Assembly: GCA_902802375.1 (NCBI GenBank)
Contig: CADCLS010000001.1
Location: forward strand, 62,001 to 126,000
Reading direction: 5' to 3'
From: Oscillospiraceae bacterium
GTDB taxonomy: Bacteria > Bacillota > Clostridia > Oscillospirales > Acutalibacteraceae
DNA length: 64,000 bases
The position numbers and the translations under genes are program-made. Below are positions 7,675 to 16,822 of this stretch, one piece after another; within the stretch, counting starts at the first letter, position 1, and each line of letters starts with the position of its first letter. Below the pieces are notes generated by a model, which saw only the letters and a program-made list of their open reading frames with translations, was not told where the DNA came from and searched no databases.

Positions 7675-8413
7675 ATAATACCTTACTTAAAAAGTCTTTT
7701 AGTCTCGGACTTTTTGGATTTTCAAACACCTCTTCGGGCGGACCTTCTTCCATTATGATACCTTCATCTATGAAAAGAACTCTGTCAGCAACCTCACGGG
7801 CAAAGCCCATTTCGTGAGTTACAACAGCCATTGTCATACCGCTCGCGGCAAGTTCTTTCATAACCGATAAAACTTCGCCCACCATTTCGGGGTCGAGCGC
7901 ACTTGTTGGCTCATCGAAAAGCATTACATCAGGGTTCATTGCAAGTGCTCTGACTATTGCCACACGCTGTTTTTGACCGCCTGAAAGCTGTGAGGGATAG
8001 GCGGTTGCCCTATCGTCAAGTCCAACCTTTTTAAGAAGCTCTAAGGCGTCCTTCTCTGCTTCTTGTTTTGTTTTACCAAGTAGTTTTATGGGTGCTATGG
8101 TCATATTTTTAAGTATTGTCATATGTGGGAATAAATTGAACTGTTGAAAAACCATACCCATTTTCTGGCGATGCAGATTGATGTTTGTGTTCGGGTCGGT
8201 TATATTGGCGCCCTCAAAGAATATGTCGCCTCCGGTAGGCATTTCAAGGAGGTTAAGCGTGCGCAGAAAGGTTGATTTACCTGAGCCTGAAGGACCGATT
8301 ATTACAACAACCTCGCCTTTTTTAATATCGGTATTAATGCCCTTAAGCACATGAATATCACCGAAAGATTTCTGTAAATTCTGTACGCTAATCAAAACAT
8401 TATCAGTGGTCAC
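7673..8413 (-). CDS. Polar amino-acid ABC transporter ATP-binding protein
   Basis: A 246-residue GlnQ/HisP-type ATPase. Walker A is GPSGSGKST, the Q-loop lies in [10 protein letters not shown], the signature is LSGGQKQR, Walker B is [13 protein letters not shown] and the H-loop is VTHEMGFA. It energizes uptake together with the two genes upstream. The start is GTG; it lies inside the end of the permease gene (11-base overlap), which supports translational coupling. The exact amino acid cannot be fixed from sequence. Confidence 0.93.
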   Translation of the reverse strand: MTTDNVLISVQNLQKSFGDIHVLKGINTDIKKGEVVVIIGPSGSGKSTFLRTLNLLEMPTGGDIFFEGANITDPNTNINLHRQKMGMVFQQFNLFPHMTILKNMTIAPIKLLGKTKQEAEKDALELLKKVGLDDRATAYPSQLSGGQKQRVAIVRALAMNPDVMLFDEPTSALDPEMVGEVLSVMKELAASGMTMAVVTHEMGFAREVADRVLFIDEGIIMEEGPPEEVFENPKSPRLKDFLSKVL

Positions 8414-9146
8414 TGCGCCTTAGCCTCCTTTCAAGTTGTGCAACAAGTGATGTCAGTATCATTACAACTACGAGATAAATAAGTGCAACTGTAAGTAGCG
8501 GTAAGAAGTAGTTATATGTAACGCCTGCTATTGAGTTGCCGGCTTTTGTAAGGTCGATAACGCCTACATATCCTGCAACCGATGTTTCTTTGAGTAGCGC
8601 AATAAACTCGTTGCAAAGGGTGGGGAGTACGGCTTTGAACATCTGAGGAATAACTATATGCCACATTGTTTGAATATAGTTAAATCCGAGGCTTCTGCCC
8701 GCCTCAAACTGACCGTTATCGATTGACATTATACCGCCGCGGAAAATTTCGGCAACATACGCGCCTGAGTTTATACCAAAGGCAAATATGCCGATAGGAA
8801 CACCGTCTTTCACCGATACAAAAATAACGAAATATGCTATCATCAACTGTACTACGACAGGAGTTCCGCGTATAACAGTAAGATAAACCTTGCAAATACC
8901 GTTGAGAATTGATAAAACTATGTAACCTATACCGCCTTTAAGCTTCAGCGTTTCTTTGTTTTTATCGTAGGAAGAGCGAATAGCCGCAACGATTACGCCT
9001 ATGATTACGCCGATAACTAAAGCACCAGCAGTGATTTTAAGAGTGTTGGTAAACCCCCTTAAAAGTTGAATATAACGGTCTTTAGCAATAAAGACCGTAT
9101 CAAAATCGTGAGCAAGCGATTTGAAATATTCTATAATACTTTCCAT
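8403..9146 (-). CDS. Polar amino-acid ABC transporter permease
   Basis: A 247-residue inner-membrane permease of the HisM/GlnP class with about five membrane spans. The EAA-type cytoplasmic loop reads [22 protein letters not shown] and contacts the ATPase. The start is placed at ATG 9146 behind GTGGAG; the longer TTG frame to 9164 would overlap that ribosome site. It is the middle gene of the solute-binding protein-permease-ATPase operon. Confidence 0.92.
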   Translation of the reverse strand: MESIIEYFKSLAHDFDTVFIAKDRYIQLLRGFTNTLKITAGALVIGVIIGVIVAAIRSSYDKNKETLKLKGGIGYIVLSILNGICKVYLTVIRGTPVVVQLMIAYFVIFVSVKDGVPIGIFAFGINSGAYVAEIFRGGIMSIDNGQFEAGRSLGFNYIQTMWHIVIPQMFKAVLPTLCNEFIALLKETSVAGYVGVIDLTKAGNSIAGVTYNYFLPLLTVALIYLVVVMILTSLVAQLERRLRRSDH

Positions 9147-9206
9147 TTTTAACTCCACTCTCAAGAGAAATAGGGCGGTGATAACACCGCCCTCAAGTTT
9201 ATGTGA

Positions 9207-9965
9207 TTATTCAGCCGGGATATATTTATTAACTATCTTAGCTACTGAACCATCAGCAATGAGCTCTTTGAGAGCAGCATTAACCTTCTCTTGAAGCTCC
9301 GTATTATCCTTATTGAAAGAAATTGCATAATCCTCATCAGCATAAGAGGTGTCAAGAATTTTAAGGCCTTCGTTAGCCTTTACATAAGCTTTTGCAGGCT
9401 CATTATCAATTATTACGCAGTCAACCTTGTCGTTCTTAAGACCTTCAACTGCCAAGTTGCCGTTAGCGTACTTTGTAACATTCTCTTCGCCGTAGTCATC
9501 GGAAGCATATATGTCACCGGTTGTAGCCTGCTGAACACCTATCTTCTTACCTTCAAGGTCATCTATTGAAGTAATGGCGCTATCAGCTTTAACTATTACA
9601 ACCTGAACGCCTTTTGCATAAGAGTCAGAGAAGTTAACCTTTTCTTTTCTCTCGTCGGTAACAGTCATACCTGCCATACCCATATCATACTTGCCTGCCT
9701 GAACGCCGGGGATGATTGAGTCAAACTCGACATCGGCGATTTCAAGTTCTAAACCGAGCTTATCAGCGATAAGACCTGCGATTTCAGCATCAATACCTAC
9801 GATGTTATCGCCGTCATAGTACTCATAAGGAGGGAAGGAAGCGTTCGTCGCCATTGTAAGTTTGCCTTCAGTGACTGTGAGTGAGTTTGACTTTCCGCAA
9901 GCTGCAAGCGAGAATACAAACAGTATTGCAAGTGTCAATGCTAAGATTTTCTTTAAGTTTTTCAT
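9207..9965 (-). CDS. Amino-acid ABC solute-binding lipoprotein
   Basis: A 252-residue family-3 solute-binding protein anchored by a lipoprotein signal (lipobox SLAAC, C23). The ligand domain has the usual start NASFPPYEYYDGDNIVGIDAE, the GMAGMTVTDERKEKV segment and the DCVIIDNEPAKAYV segment. It probably binds a polar amino acid such as cystine or glutamine. The ATG at 9965 follows GAGG and a good promoter; the open frame extends upstream to 10088 across the promoter and is not used there. It is the first gene of the operon. Confidence 0.92.
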   Translation of the reverse strand: MKNLKKILALTLAILFVFSLAACGKSNSLTVTEGKLTMATNASFPPYEYYDGDNIVGIDAEIAGLIADKLGLELEIADVEFDSIIPGVQAGKYDMGMAGMTVTDERKEKVNFSDSYAKGVQVVIVKADSAITSIDDLEGKKIGVQQATTGDIYASDDYGEENVTKYANGNLAVEGLKNDKVDCVIIDNEPAKAYVKANEGLKILDTSYADEDYAISFNKDNTELQEKVNAALKELIADGSVAKIVNKYIPAE

Positions 9966-9999
9966 TTTTGTTTCCTCATTTCTTTGATTTGATGTTAAG

Positions 10000-10028
10000 A
10001 GTATAGCATCCTTTTTTTGGTTTGTCAA
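10000..10028 (-). promoter_or_regulatory. Sigma-A promoter of the amino-acid ABC operon
   Basis: On the minus strand TTGACA (10023-10028) and TATACT (10000-10005) are 17 bases apart. Confidence 0.82.
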
Positions 10029-10126
10029 GCAAATTTTGCATAAATATACAACAAAATGTATTGGTTTATGCGGTTTTACGGTGTACATACTGCATAAAAA
10101 CGAATATTATGCAACGATTTTGCATA

Positions 10127-10507
10127 TCAATACAAACTTTTAACAGTAAGTGACTGCTCTTCAAGTATTGTATCAAGTGATATTTTTATTTGACTTATAG
10201 TTGAATTTACCTCAAAGCTGTTTCTTTCCTCAATCGCCTCAGGGAGAACTGCCGAAAGAATACTTATATCATCAAGCAAACAGTGGCTTGAATAAACAGA
10301 TACCGTGCTTGCTGACTTTTTCCATTTTTTCTTGAACGAAATAGCGCTCTCTTGCGCCTTTTCAAATTGTCCTTCAAGGTAAAGAGTTTCACATTCTATT
10401 ATTTCCGCTTTTGTACTCTTAATTGTTTTTTGTACTGAAATGTTACTTAAAACACATATAATGACTATCACAATGAATATAGCCCCGGCAGGAATAAGCC
10501 GTTTCAT
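10127..10507 (-). CDS. DUF4363 family protein
   Basis: A 126-residue protein with one N-terminal membrane helix or uncleaved signal (about residues 5-22). A helical, charged extracytoplasmic part follows (about 28-126), with the pattern ECETLYLEGQFEKAQESA resembling a tetratricopeptide-like helix pair. It matches the clostridial DUF4363 family, which is commonly found beside DUF421 genes as here. The ATG overlaps the DUF421 stop by one base (TAATG). Function is unknown; a role at the membrane with DUF421 is inferred from the pairing. Confidence 0.75.
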   Translation of the reverse strand: MKRLIPAGAIFIVIVIICVLSNISVQKTIKSTKAEIIECETLYLEGQFEKAQESAISFKKKWKKSASTVSVYSSHCLLDDISILSAVLPEAIEERNSFEVNSTISQIKISLDTILEEQSLTVKSLY

Positions 10508-11184
10508 TATACGCCGACCTCCTTATTTATAATGTTGTATTTGCCGTCGCGGTCAAGCGTCATCAGAAAAACATCTTTAATTCTTGAATTATTTGCGTTT
10601 AGAATATCTGTTACTGTTTGCTTGTTAATCGATAGAGCGTCAAGTGACTCGAATATAATTTCTCCGTCACTTATAACCGGGAGGGGGAGGGCGTCAGGCT
10701 TGTTTTTGATTTTGAGGTCTTCCGCGGTAGCAGGTTGTTTTTTTCCTTTAAGAAGTACACTTAAATTTCCGTTGGCCTCTAAAACTGCAAAGCTTACATC
10801 TTCTATATTAAATACATTTTGTCCTCTTAAAAGCTCTATCAGGTCAAGAACAGTCATACGCACATCTCTCATGGCTTGTCGGTCAACAGTTCCGTTTTTA
10901 ATTATTACCACCGATTTTCCGCTGAGCATTTTGCGCATAAAAAAGCTTTTAAGCGTTAACGCGGAAACACTTATTTCCAATATAACAAGCATAAATACTG
11001 CAACAATGCCGTGGAGCACCGGTTGGTCTTTGTCTTGAAGAGGGATTGCGGCAATTTCTGAAATAAGCAGTGTGATTACAAGCTCGCTCGGCTGCATATC
11101 ACCGATTTGGCGTTTTCCCATAAGCCTTATTGCCACTGTCACGGCAATATAAAGTATAAGTGTCCTTATAATTACGGAAATCAT
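10507..11184 (-). CDS. DUF421 (YetF-type) membrane protein
   Basis: A 225-residue protein with three N-terminal membrane helices. The family motif AIRLMGKRQIGDMQPSELVI follows the first helix. A cytosolic C-terminal domain includes the conserved VVIIKNGTVDRQAMRDVRMTVLDL region. Several DUF421 proteins of spore formers sit in the spore inner membrane and affect heat resistance, but no such role can be read here. The start at 11184 follows GAGGTGGAG; the longer frame to 11226 is not supported. First gene of a two-gene operon with DUF4363. Confidence 0.85.
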   Translation of the reverse strand: MISVIIRTLILYIAVTVAIRLMGKRQIGDMQPSELVITLLISEIAAIPLQDKDQPVLHGIVAVFMLVILEISVSALTLKSFFMRKMLSGKSVVIIKNGTVDRQAMRDVRMTVLDLIELLRGQNVFNIEDVSFAVLEANGNLSVLLKGKKQPATAEDLKIKNKPDALPLPVISDGEIIFESLDALSINKQTVTDILNANNSRIKDVFLMTLDRDGKYNIINKEVGV

Positions 11185-11285
11185 TAACTCCACCTCAAAT
11201 GTTAGTATTACAAGTTTCACTTGCAATATTATACATTTAATGATAAAATAGCTGTATAATAGTTAAATAGGAGTTGATATATTTA

Positions 11286-12308
11286 ATGGATGACCCTGGG
11301 AGTAGTATTACGCTTCTCATATTTTATTTTTTGATGATAATACTTTGCGGATATTTTGCCGGAGCTGAAACGGCGCTTTCGAGCGTTAACCGTATTCATA
11401 TAATGAGTTTTTCGGATAACGGTAACAAACGCGCCGAAAAAGTGCTGTATCTTCTTGATAATTTCGATGAAGCGCTATCCACTCTGCTTATAGGAAATAA
11501 TATAGTTAATATTGCCTGCACGACCGCGGCAGTAGTTATTGCCGAAAGAGCCTTGAGTTCTTTTGATACGGCGCGCGCGGCATCAATTGCAACGCTTATT
11601 ACAACTGTGCTTTTGTTCTTCTTAGGCGAGATGTTGCCTAAGTGTTATGCACGGTACTGTAATGAGTCGTTTTCTATGTCTGTGGCACCGTCACTTATGA
11701 TTATTATGAAGATATTGAAACCGCTGTCTGTGCTTTTTTCTATGTTATCAAAAGTAGTGTCAGCGCCTTTTAATAAACATATTGAACCGGAAGTTACTAT
11801 GACAGAGAATGAGCTTCAGACCATAGTTGAAAATATATCCGAAGAGGATGATTTTGATAAAGATACGGGTGAACTAGTAAAGTCGGCACTGAAGTTTTCC
11901 GATAAAACCGCTAAAGAAATTATGGTGCCTTGGTCTGATGTTTTCAAAATAGAATGGGGAACTAAGATAGCCGACATACCTGAATTGATAAAAAACACAT
12001 CACACTCACGAATCCCCGTTATGTCACGCTCAGGCGAGGTTAGAGGTATAATGCAGATTAGGAAATTTATGCGCGCGTATATAAAGAATAAGCGCGTGAT
12101 ATTAGCTTCCGTAATGGATTATCCTTATTATGTAAAGCCTGATATAAATATAGACGATTTGCTTACAGAGCTCAGCAATCATCGCAGAAACCTTGCGATA
12201 GTAAAACAGCAACAAACGCTTCTCGGTGTTATAACCATAGAGGATATTTTAGAGGAGCTTGTCGGTGAGATTTACGACGAAGAAGAAACCGGGGGTGATG
12301 CCCTGTGA
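11286..12308 (+). CDS. CNNM/CorC-family protein (DUF21 + CBS pair), short form
   Basis: A 340-residue membrane protein with an N-terminal DUF21/CNNM transmembrane domain (about residues 10-180) and a CBS-domain pair (about 200-330). The signatures are AGAETALSSVNRIH and FLGEMLPKCYARYCNES. The family is linked to magnesium or other divalent-cation transport. It stops right after the CBS pair (TIEDILEELVGEIYDEE) and has no C-terminal CorC_HlyC domain. The ATG at 11286 lies 12 bases from AGGAG; the in-frame TTG at 11274 touches that site and is rejected. It overlaps the next, full-length paralog by 4 bases. Confidence 0.85.
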   Translation: MDDPGSSITLLIFYFLMIILCGYFAGAETALSSVNRIHIMSFSDNGNKRAEKVLYLLDNFDEALSTLLIGNNIVNIACTTAAVVIAERALSSFDTARAASIATLITTVLLFFLGEMLPKCYARYCNESFSMSVAPSLMIIMKILKPLSVLFSMLSKVVSAPFNKHIEPEVTMTENELQTIVENISEEDDFDKDTGELVKSALKFSDKTAKEIMVPWSDVFKIEWGTKIADIPELIKNTSHSRIPVMSRSGEVRGIMQIRKFMRAYIKNKRVILASVMDYPYYVKPDINIDDLLTELSNHRRNLAIVKQQQTLLGVITIEDILEELVGEIYDEEETGGDAL

Positions 12309-13594
12309 GTGATTTTATGCTTTATATTGAAATTGCTGTTCTGCTTTTGTTTTCTGCATTCTTTTCGGCAAGTGAAATGGCATTTTCCTCAGTAAGCTAT
12401 ATGAGGCTTAATTCTATAAACGAGGCGAAAAGTACATTTGCTTCCTGGGCGGCATTAAAAATAAAGAAAAATTATGACCGTTCGCTTGTAGCAATTCTTG
12501 TGGGTAACGGGCTTGTTAATAACTATTCGTCAGCTATTGCCGCTGTAATAGTAATAGCGTTGCTCGGTCAGCGTTTTGCATTTGTTTCAACCGTTATTAT
12601 GACGCTTTTAGTCCTTACCTTCGGCGAAATAATACCAAAAAGCCTTGCAAAAAAATTCAGTGAAAAATTCTGTGTTATATCAGCGGTGCCGATATATGCA
12701 ATAACTGTGATATTAAGACCTTTCCTTTTTGTTGTTACAAAGGCGGTTGATTTGATTTCAAAGCTTTGGGCAGATAAAGTAAGCGATAGCGAGGCGGTAT
12801 CGGAAGACGACCTTGAGAATATTATTGACATTGTAGGCGATGAAGGCGTACTGGATGAGGACGAGGTAGACCTGCTTCAAAATGCTCTTGATTTCGACGA
12901 AGTTTTAGCGTATCAGATAATTACACCTCGCGTTGATATGGAAGCTCTTGATATTCGCGACCATTATGATGTTAACATCAATAAAATTCTTGAAACAACA
13001 TATTCAAGATTACCGGTTTATGAGGATACACCTGACAATATAATAGGTATTCTTTATATTAACCGTGCTATGAAAGCAATGATAGATAGCGATAAAATCA
13101 GTATCCGAAAACTGATGCTTGAGCCTGTTTTTGTCCATAAGACAATGCCCATACCCGATGTCCTTGAAAAAATGAAGGAAAACAAATGTCATTTAGCGGT
13201 AGTGCTTGATGAGTATGGAGGAACGCTCGGTATTATTACTATGGAGGACATTCTCGAGCAGCTTGTTGGTGAAATATTCGATGAAACTGATGATATTGAG
13301 CCTGAGTTTGTTTGTATAGATGACACACATTATGAAGCTCTCGGCGATATGAGAATTTACGACTTTTTTGATGAGTTTGATATAGATATTGAGCAGAATG
13401 AGGAGTTTGACGGCGATATTACAACTCTCGGAGGATTTGTAATAAATATGCTTGAAGGCGAGGTAAATGAAGGTGATACCTTCGATTATGACAGCCTTAG
13501 ATTTACTGTGCTCGAAGCAGAGGATTTCAGAGTGCTTAAAGTGGCGGTAGAAGTACTACCGGAACCTGAAGAAGATGACAATAAAAATGACTGA
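12305..13594 (+). CDS. CNNM/CorC-family protein, full length
   Basis: A 429-residue paralog of the gene before it with all three domains. These are DUF21/CNNM membrane domain (about 1-190), CBS pair (about 205-330, ending TMEDILEQLVGEIFDE) and an acidic CorC_HlyC domain (about 345-425). The start is GTG, overlapping the upstream stop, with GGGGGTGAT as ribosome site. Coupled expression suggests the two act together, perhaps as a heterodimer, since CNNM proteins dimerize. Its last five residues, DNKND, are encoded in the perfect palindrome shared with queH. Confidence 0.87.
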   Translation: MSDFMLYIEIAVLLLFSAFFSASEMAFSSVSYMRLNSINEAKSTFASWAALKIKKNYDRSLVAILVGNGLVNNYSSAIAAVIVIALLGQRFAFVSTVIMTLLVLTFGEIIPKSLAKKFSEKFCVISAVPIYAITVILRPFLFVVTKAVDLISKLWADKVSDSEAVSEDDLENIIDIVGDEGVLDEDEVDLLQNALDFDEVLAYQIITPRVDMEALDIRDHYDVNINKILETTYSRLPVYEDTPDNIIGILYINRAMKAMIDSDKISIRKLMLEPVFVHKTMPIPDVLEKMKENKCHLAVVLDEYGGTLGIITMEDILEQLVGEIFDETDDIEPEFVCIDDTHYEALGDMRIYDFFDEFDIDIEQNEEFDGDITTLGGFVINMLEGEVNEGDTFDYDSLRFTVLEAEDFRVLKVAVEVLPEPEEDDNKND

Positions 13595-13620
13595 ACGCGA
13601 GTTCAGTCATTTTTATTGTC
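13577..13620. terminator. 20-bp perfect bidirectional terminator inside two genes
   Basis: The arms 13577-13596 and 13601-13620 are perfect inverted repeats around a GCGA tetraloop. A/T runs at the arm bases give a T tail in each direction. The 3' ends of the plus-strand CNNM gene and the minus-strand queH gene both lie in the arms. Confidence 0.92.
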
Positions 13621-14220
13621 AAACCAAATTGAGTATTTGCAACCACAATAGTTTTGTCTGTATAGTCCAAGTTTTCTTGAAATTTCGGTTGAGCGCTTAT
13701 AGCCTTCTTTTTTCTTGAAGTCAGACTGTAAATATTTAACCCCGTATTCTTTTGCGGCTTCTAAACCGATTTTATTTAATAACTCTGCGTTCTTATGTGG
13801 ACTGACAGAAAGCGTAGTGCAAAAATAATCAGCTCCGATTTCTTTGGCTTTTCTTGCAGTTTCATTAAGCCTTAAGGCGAAGCATTTTTCGCACCTTAAA
13901 CCGCCTTCTCTTTCGTTTTCAAGTCCTCTTATAGAGTTTTCAAATTTTTCAGGCTCGTAAATAGAGGGTATCATTTTTATATTATCAAAATCGTGATATG
14001 AGATAAGAGCGTCAAACTGTTCCAATCTTTTTTTATATTCGCTTTCGGGGAAAATGTTTGGATTATAAAAATAAAGTGTTAATTTGAAGTGTTCTTTTAA
14101 CCTTTCAAGCACCGCGCTTGAACAAGGCGCACAACAACACTGTAACAAAAGCGCAGGCTTTTCATTTTCACTTAGTCTGCTTATCTCTTTTTCCATAATC
14201 ATTTGGTAGTTTTCTTTCAT
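13603..14220 (-). CDS. queH: Epoxyqueuosine reductase QueH
   Basis: A 205-residue QueH (formerly DUF208) enzyme, the non-QueG way to reduce epoxyqueuosine to queuosine in tRNA. The N-terminal CCCAPC cluster (C28-C33), the GGLRCEKCFALRL motif near residue 108 and the C-terminal NYCGCKYS motif supply the conserved cysteines for its Fe-S and metal centre. The ATG at 14220 follows GGTGAG. It is convergent to the CNNM gene and ends in the same residues, DNKND, because of the shared palindrome. Confidence 0.9.
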   Translation of the reverse strand: MKENYQMIMEKEISRLSENEKPALLLQCCCAPCSSAVLERLKEHFKLTLYFYNPNIFPESEYKKRLEQFDALISYHDFDNIKMIPSIYEPEKFENSIRGLENEREGGLRCEKCFALRLNETARKAKEIGADYFCTTLSVSPHKNAELLNKIGLEAAKEYGVKYLQSDFKKKEGYKRSTEISRKLGLYRQNYCGCKYSIWFDNKND

Positions 14221-14321
14221 AATCTCACCACAAATAATATAACACCTATTATTTGTGTTTTCAAGCTGTTAAATGTATGAAATTGTTTGTTTTGGCATAG
14301 AATAGCGTGGGAGGTATTATT

Positions 14322-14801
14322 ATGATAGTTAAATTCAATTTGAAACGCCTGATTATAAGTTTGATTATACCGTTGGCGGTTGGTGGCCTTTCGGCATTTA
14401 TCACTCGAGGTGATATGGAAATTTACAAAACGGTTGAGAGACCTCCTTTTTCTCCGCCGTCGATTGTTTTTCCGATAGTGTGGTCGATACTTTATATTCT
14501 TATGGGAATATCTCTATATCTTATATGGAATAGTGACGACCACTACACCGATAAAACCTTTGCGTACACACTTTTTGGTTTTCAATTATTTCTTAATTTT
14601 ATTTGGTCGCCGGTTTTCTTTTCGGCAAATCAGTATTTATTAGCATTTATCATTCTTATTGTCCTTTGGATAACCGTTTTGCTTATGATTATATCATTTT
14701 ATAAAATATCAAAACCTGCAGCACTTTTGCAGATACCGTACCTCATATGGGTTACAATAGCAGGCTATCTTAACATAGGAATTTATTTGCTAAATAGGTA
14801 A
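14322..14801 (+). CDS. tspO: TspO/MBR family membrane protein
   Basis: A 159-residue, five-helix membrane protein of the TspO (translocator/benzodiazepine receptor) family, which binds porphyrins and other hydrophobic ligands. Family motifs are the RPPFSPPSIVFPIVWSILY segment after helix 1 and the aromatic NFIWSPVFF region in the middle. The final helix contains IPYLIWVTIAGYLN. The start at 14322 lies behind GGGAGG; a longer frame from 14307 would include that site. It appears to be monocistronic. Confidence 0.88.
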   Translation: MIVKFNLKRLIISLIIPLAVGGLSAFITRGDMEIYKTVERPPFSPPSIVFPIVWSILYILMGISLYLIWNSDDHYTDKTFAYTLFGFQLFLNFIWSPVFFSANQYLLAFIILIVLWITVLLMIISFYKISKPAALLQIPYLIWVTIAGYLNIGIYLLNR

Positions 14802-14803
14802 AA

Positions 14804-14831
14804 TTAACAAATTATTAACCTTTTATATAAT
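14804..14831 (+). promoter_or_regulatory. Probable promoter of the alcohol dehydrogenase
   Basis: TTAACA (14804-14809) and TATAAT (14826-14831) with a 16-base spacer, in a very A/T-rich stretch with other possible -10 boxes. Confidence 0.5.
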
Positions 14832-14877
14832 TTATTAATATATAATAAACTCACAATTTTATAGGAGGTTAGAGATA

Positions 14878-16023
14878 ATGGCTAACAGAATAATACTAAA
14901 CACGGTATCATTTCATGGCAAAGGTGCTATCGGTGAAATACCGGGCATCGCAAAAACAAAAGGATTTAAGCATATTTTTGTGTGCTCTGACCCTGATCTT
15001 GTTAAGTTCGGAATTACCACTAAGGTTACGGATTTGCTCGAAAAAGCAGGTATACCGTATACCGTTTATTCCGGTATCAAACCAAATCCGACTATTGAAA
15101 ATGTAGTTGACGGTGTTAATGCTTTCAAAGACTGCGGTGCAGATTCAATTATTACAATAGGCGGCGGTTCATCAATGGATACCGCTAAGGCAATAGGTAT
15201 AATTATTACAAACCCCGAGTTTTCGGATGTTCGCTCACTTGAGGGTGTTGCTCCTACAAAGAATCATGCTGTACCTACAATAGCTGTTCCTACTACTGCC
15301 GGTACCGCTGCAGAGGTTACTATTAACTATGTAATAACCGATACTGAGAAAGAGCGCAAGTTTGTTTGCGTTGATGAGCATGATATTCCTGAGTATGCAA
15401 TAGTTGACCCGGATATGATGTCCTCAATGCCAAAAGGCCTTACGGCTTCAACAGGTATGGATGCGCTCACACACGCTATTGAGGGTTATACCACAAAAGC
15501 CGCTTGGGAAATGACTGATATGTTCCACCTTGAAGCTATTAAGCTTATTGCCGAGAATTTAAGAGGCGCTGTTGAGAATAGACCTGAGAACCGCGAAGGT
15601 ATGGCGCTCGCTCAATATATAGCAGGTATGGGATTCTCTAATGTTGGTCTTGGAATTGCACACTCAATAGCACATACACTTGGTGCTCACTATGATACGC
15701 CTCACGGTGTTGCGTGCGCTATGATGCTTCCGATAGTTATGGAATATAATCAAGAGTTTACAGGTGAAAAATACCGTGAAATTGCTCGCGCTATGGGCGT
15801 TAAGGGTGTTGACGATATGACTGCCGACGAATACCGCAAAGCGGCTGTTGACGCTGTAAGACAGCTTTCAATAGATGTTGGTATACCGACTAAGAACGAA
15901 AAGGTAAGAGAAGAAGACCTCGATGTATTGGCAAAAGATGCTTTTGACGATGCTTGCCGTCCGGGTAATCCAAGAGAAACATCTGTTGAAGAGCTTAAAG
16001 AGCTTTACAAAAAGATTATGTAA
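14878..16023 (+). CDS. Iron-containing alcohol dehydrogenase, FucO-like
   Basis: A 381-residue group III (Fe-dependent) alcohol dehydrogenase. The NAD-binding loop GGGSSMDTAKAIG is near residue 96. The second signature PTTAGTAAEVT lies near 138. The metal ligands are the Asp and His of GMDALTHAIEGY and the two His of GIAHSIAHTLGAHYDTPHG. The closest pattern is lactaldehyde reductase/propanediol oxidoreductase (FucO), which reduces lactaldehyde to 1,2-propanediol; a broader aldehyde reductase role is possible. It has an AGGAGG ribosome site and its own terminator. Confidence 0.88.
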   Translation: MANRIILNTVSFHGKGAIGEIPGIAKTKGFKHIFVCSDPDLVKFGITTKVTDLLEKAGIPYTVYSGIKPNPTIENVVDGVNAFKDCGADSIITIGGGSSMDTAKAIGIIITNPEFSDVRSLEGVAPTKNHAVPTIAVPTTAGTAAEVTINYVITDTEKERKFVCVDEHDIPEYAIVDPDMMSSMPKGLTASTGMDALTHAIEGYTTKAAWEMTDMFHLEAIKLIAENLRGAVENRPENREGMALAQYIAGMGFSNVGLGIAHSIAHTLGAHYDTPHGVACAMMLPIVMEYNQEFTGEKYREIARAMGVKGVDDMTADEYRKAAVDAVRQLSIDVGIPTKNEKVREEDLDVLAKDAFDDACRPGNPRETSVEELKELYKKIM

Positions 16024-16026
16024 GAA

Positions 16027-16070
16027 TGCGTAAAAAATATCCACCTACGGGTGGATATTTTTTTTGCGCA
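16027..16070. terminator. Rho-independent terminator
   Basis: AATATCCACC pairs with GGTGGATATT around TACG, flanked by an A run before and a T run after. It works for the plus-strand dehydrogenase gene. Confidence 0.9.
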
Positions 16071-16076
16071 TTTTTC

Positions 16077-16105
16077 TTGTAATTATGAAAAAATTGGTAT
16101 ATAAT
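16077..16105 (+). promoter_or_regulatory. Promoter of the site-2 protease-scpAB operon
   Basis: TTGTAA (16077-16082) and TATAAT (16100-16105), 17-base spacer. No other strong promoter is seen before 21.39 kb, so it may drive the whole run of genes to 21383. Confidence 0.7.
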
Positions 16106-16133
16106 AATATAAACTTAATTTGGAGTGGTATGC

Positions 16134-16814
16134 TTGCTTTTAGATTTGATTCGAAGTGGCGCGGATATGTGGTCAATTATCGGCGCGGTAATGTCGGTTA
16201 TAATAGTGGTCTTTTTAACACTTCCGGTGCATGAATTTGCTCACGGCTTTATTGCCGATAAATTGGGAGACCCTACTCCTCGGTATCAGGGAAGGCTTAC
16301 CTTAAACCCAATAGCTCATCTTGACCCAATAGGCTCGCTTGGAATTTTGCTTTTCGGTATTGGTTGGGCTAAACCTGTAAATATCAATGCGCGCTATTTC
16401 AAAAACCCAAAATGGGGTATGGCGCTTACAGCCCTTGCCGGGCCTGTCTCCAATGTAATTATGGCATTTATATCACTTGTTTTGATGAATTTATTTGTAC
16501 TTATCGGCAACGCTTTAAGTATTGAAGGCGGCATATATCTTTTATTTGTTTATTTCTTTTTGCACATTGCGCAAATAAATGTATATCTTGCTGTGTTTAA
16601 TTTTATACCGATACCGCCTTTTGACGGTTCTCGCATTCTTTTTGCATTTTTGCCTACAAAGTATTATTTCAGTATAATGAGATATGAGCGCTATATTTTT
16701 ATTGGTTTACTTGTAGTACTCTATCTGGGAGTTTTGAGCTATCCTATATCATTTGTTTCTAACTTGATTTTAAGCGGTTTGTCATTTGTTGCCGGGTTGC
16801 CGTTTGGTCTTTAG
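16134..16814 (+). CDS. Site-2 protease family (M50) metalloprotease
   Basis: A 226-residue polytopic membrane zinc protease. The zinc motif HEFAHG is in the first half (PVHEFAHGFIADKLGDPTPR), and the third ligand motif FIPIPPFDGSRI is in the second half. No PDZ domain is present, so it belongs to the small SpoIVFB/Rip-like branch without PDZ. The start is uncertain: TTG at 16134 has good spacing to GGAG (16122-16125), while GTG at 16125 overlaps that site. It heads the scpA-scpB operon, a common clostridial arrangement. Confidence 0.85.
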   Translation: MLLDLIRSGADMWSIIGAVMSVIIVVFLTLPVHEFAHGFIADKLGDPTPRYQGRLTLNPIAHLDPIGSLGILLFGIGWAKPVNINARYFKNPKWGMALTALAGPVSNVIMAFISLVLMNLFVLIGNALSIEGGIYLLFVYFFLHIAQINVYLAVFNFIPIPPFDGSRILFAFLPTKYYFSIMRYERYIFIGLLVVLYLGVLSYPISFVSNLILSGLSFVAGLPFGL

Positions 16815-16822
16815 GTGGAATA

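Noticed and set aside
10532..11038. A 168-codon plus-strand frame
   Set aside because: It is antisense to the DUF421 gene, is Ser/Leu-rich without motifs and has no ribosome site.
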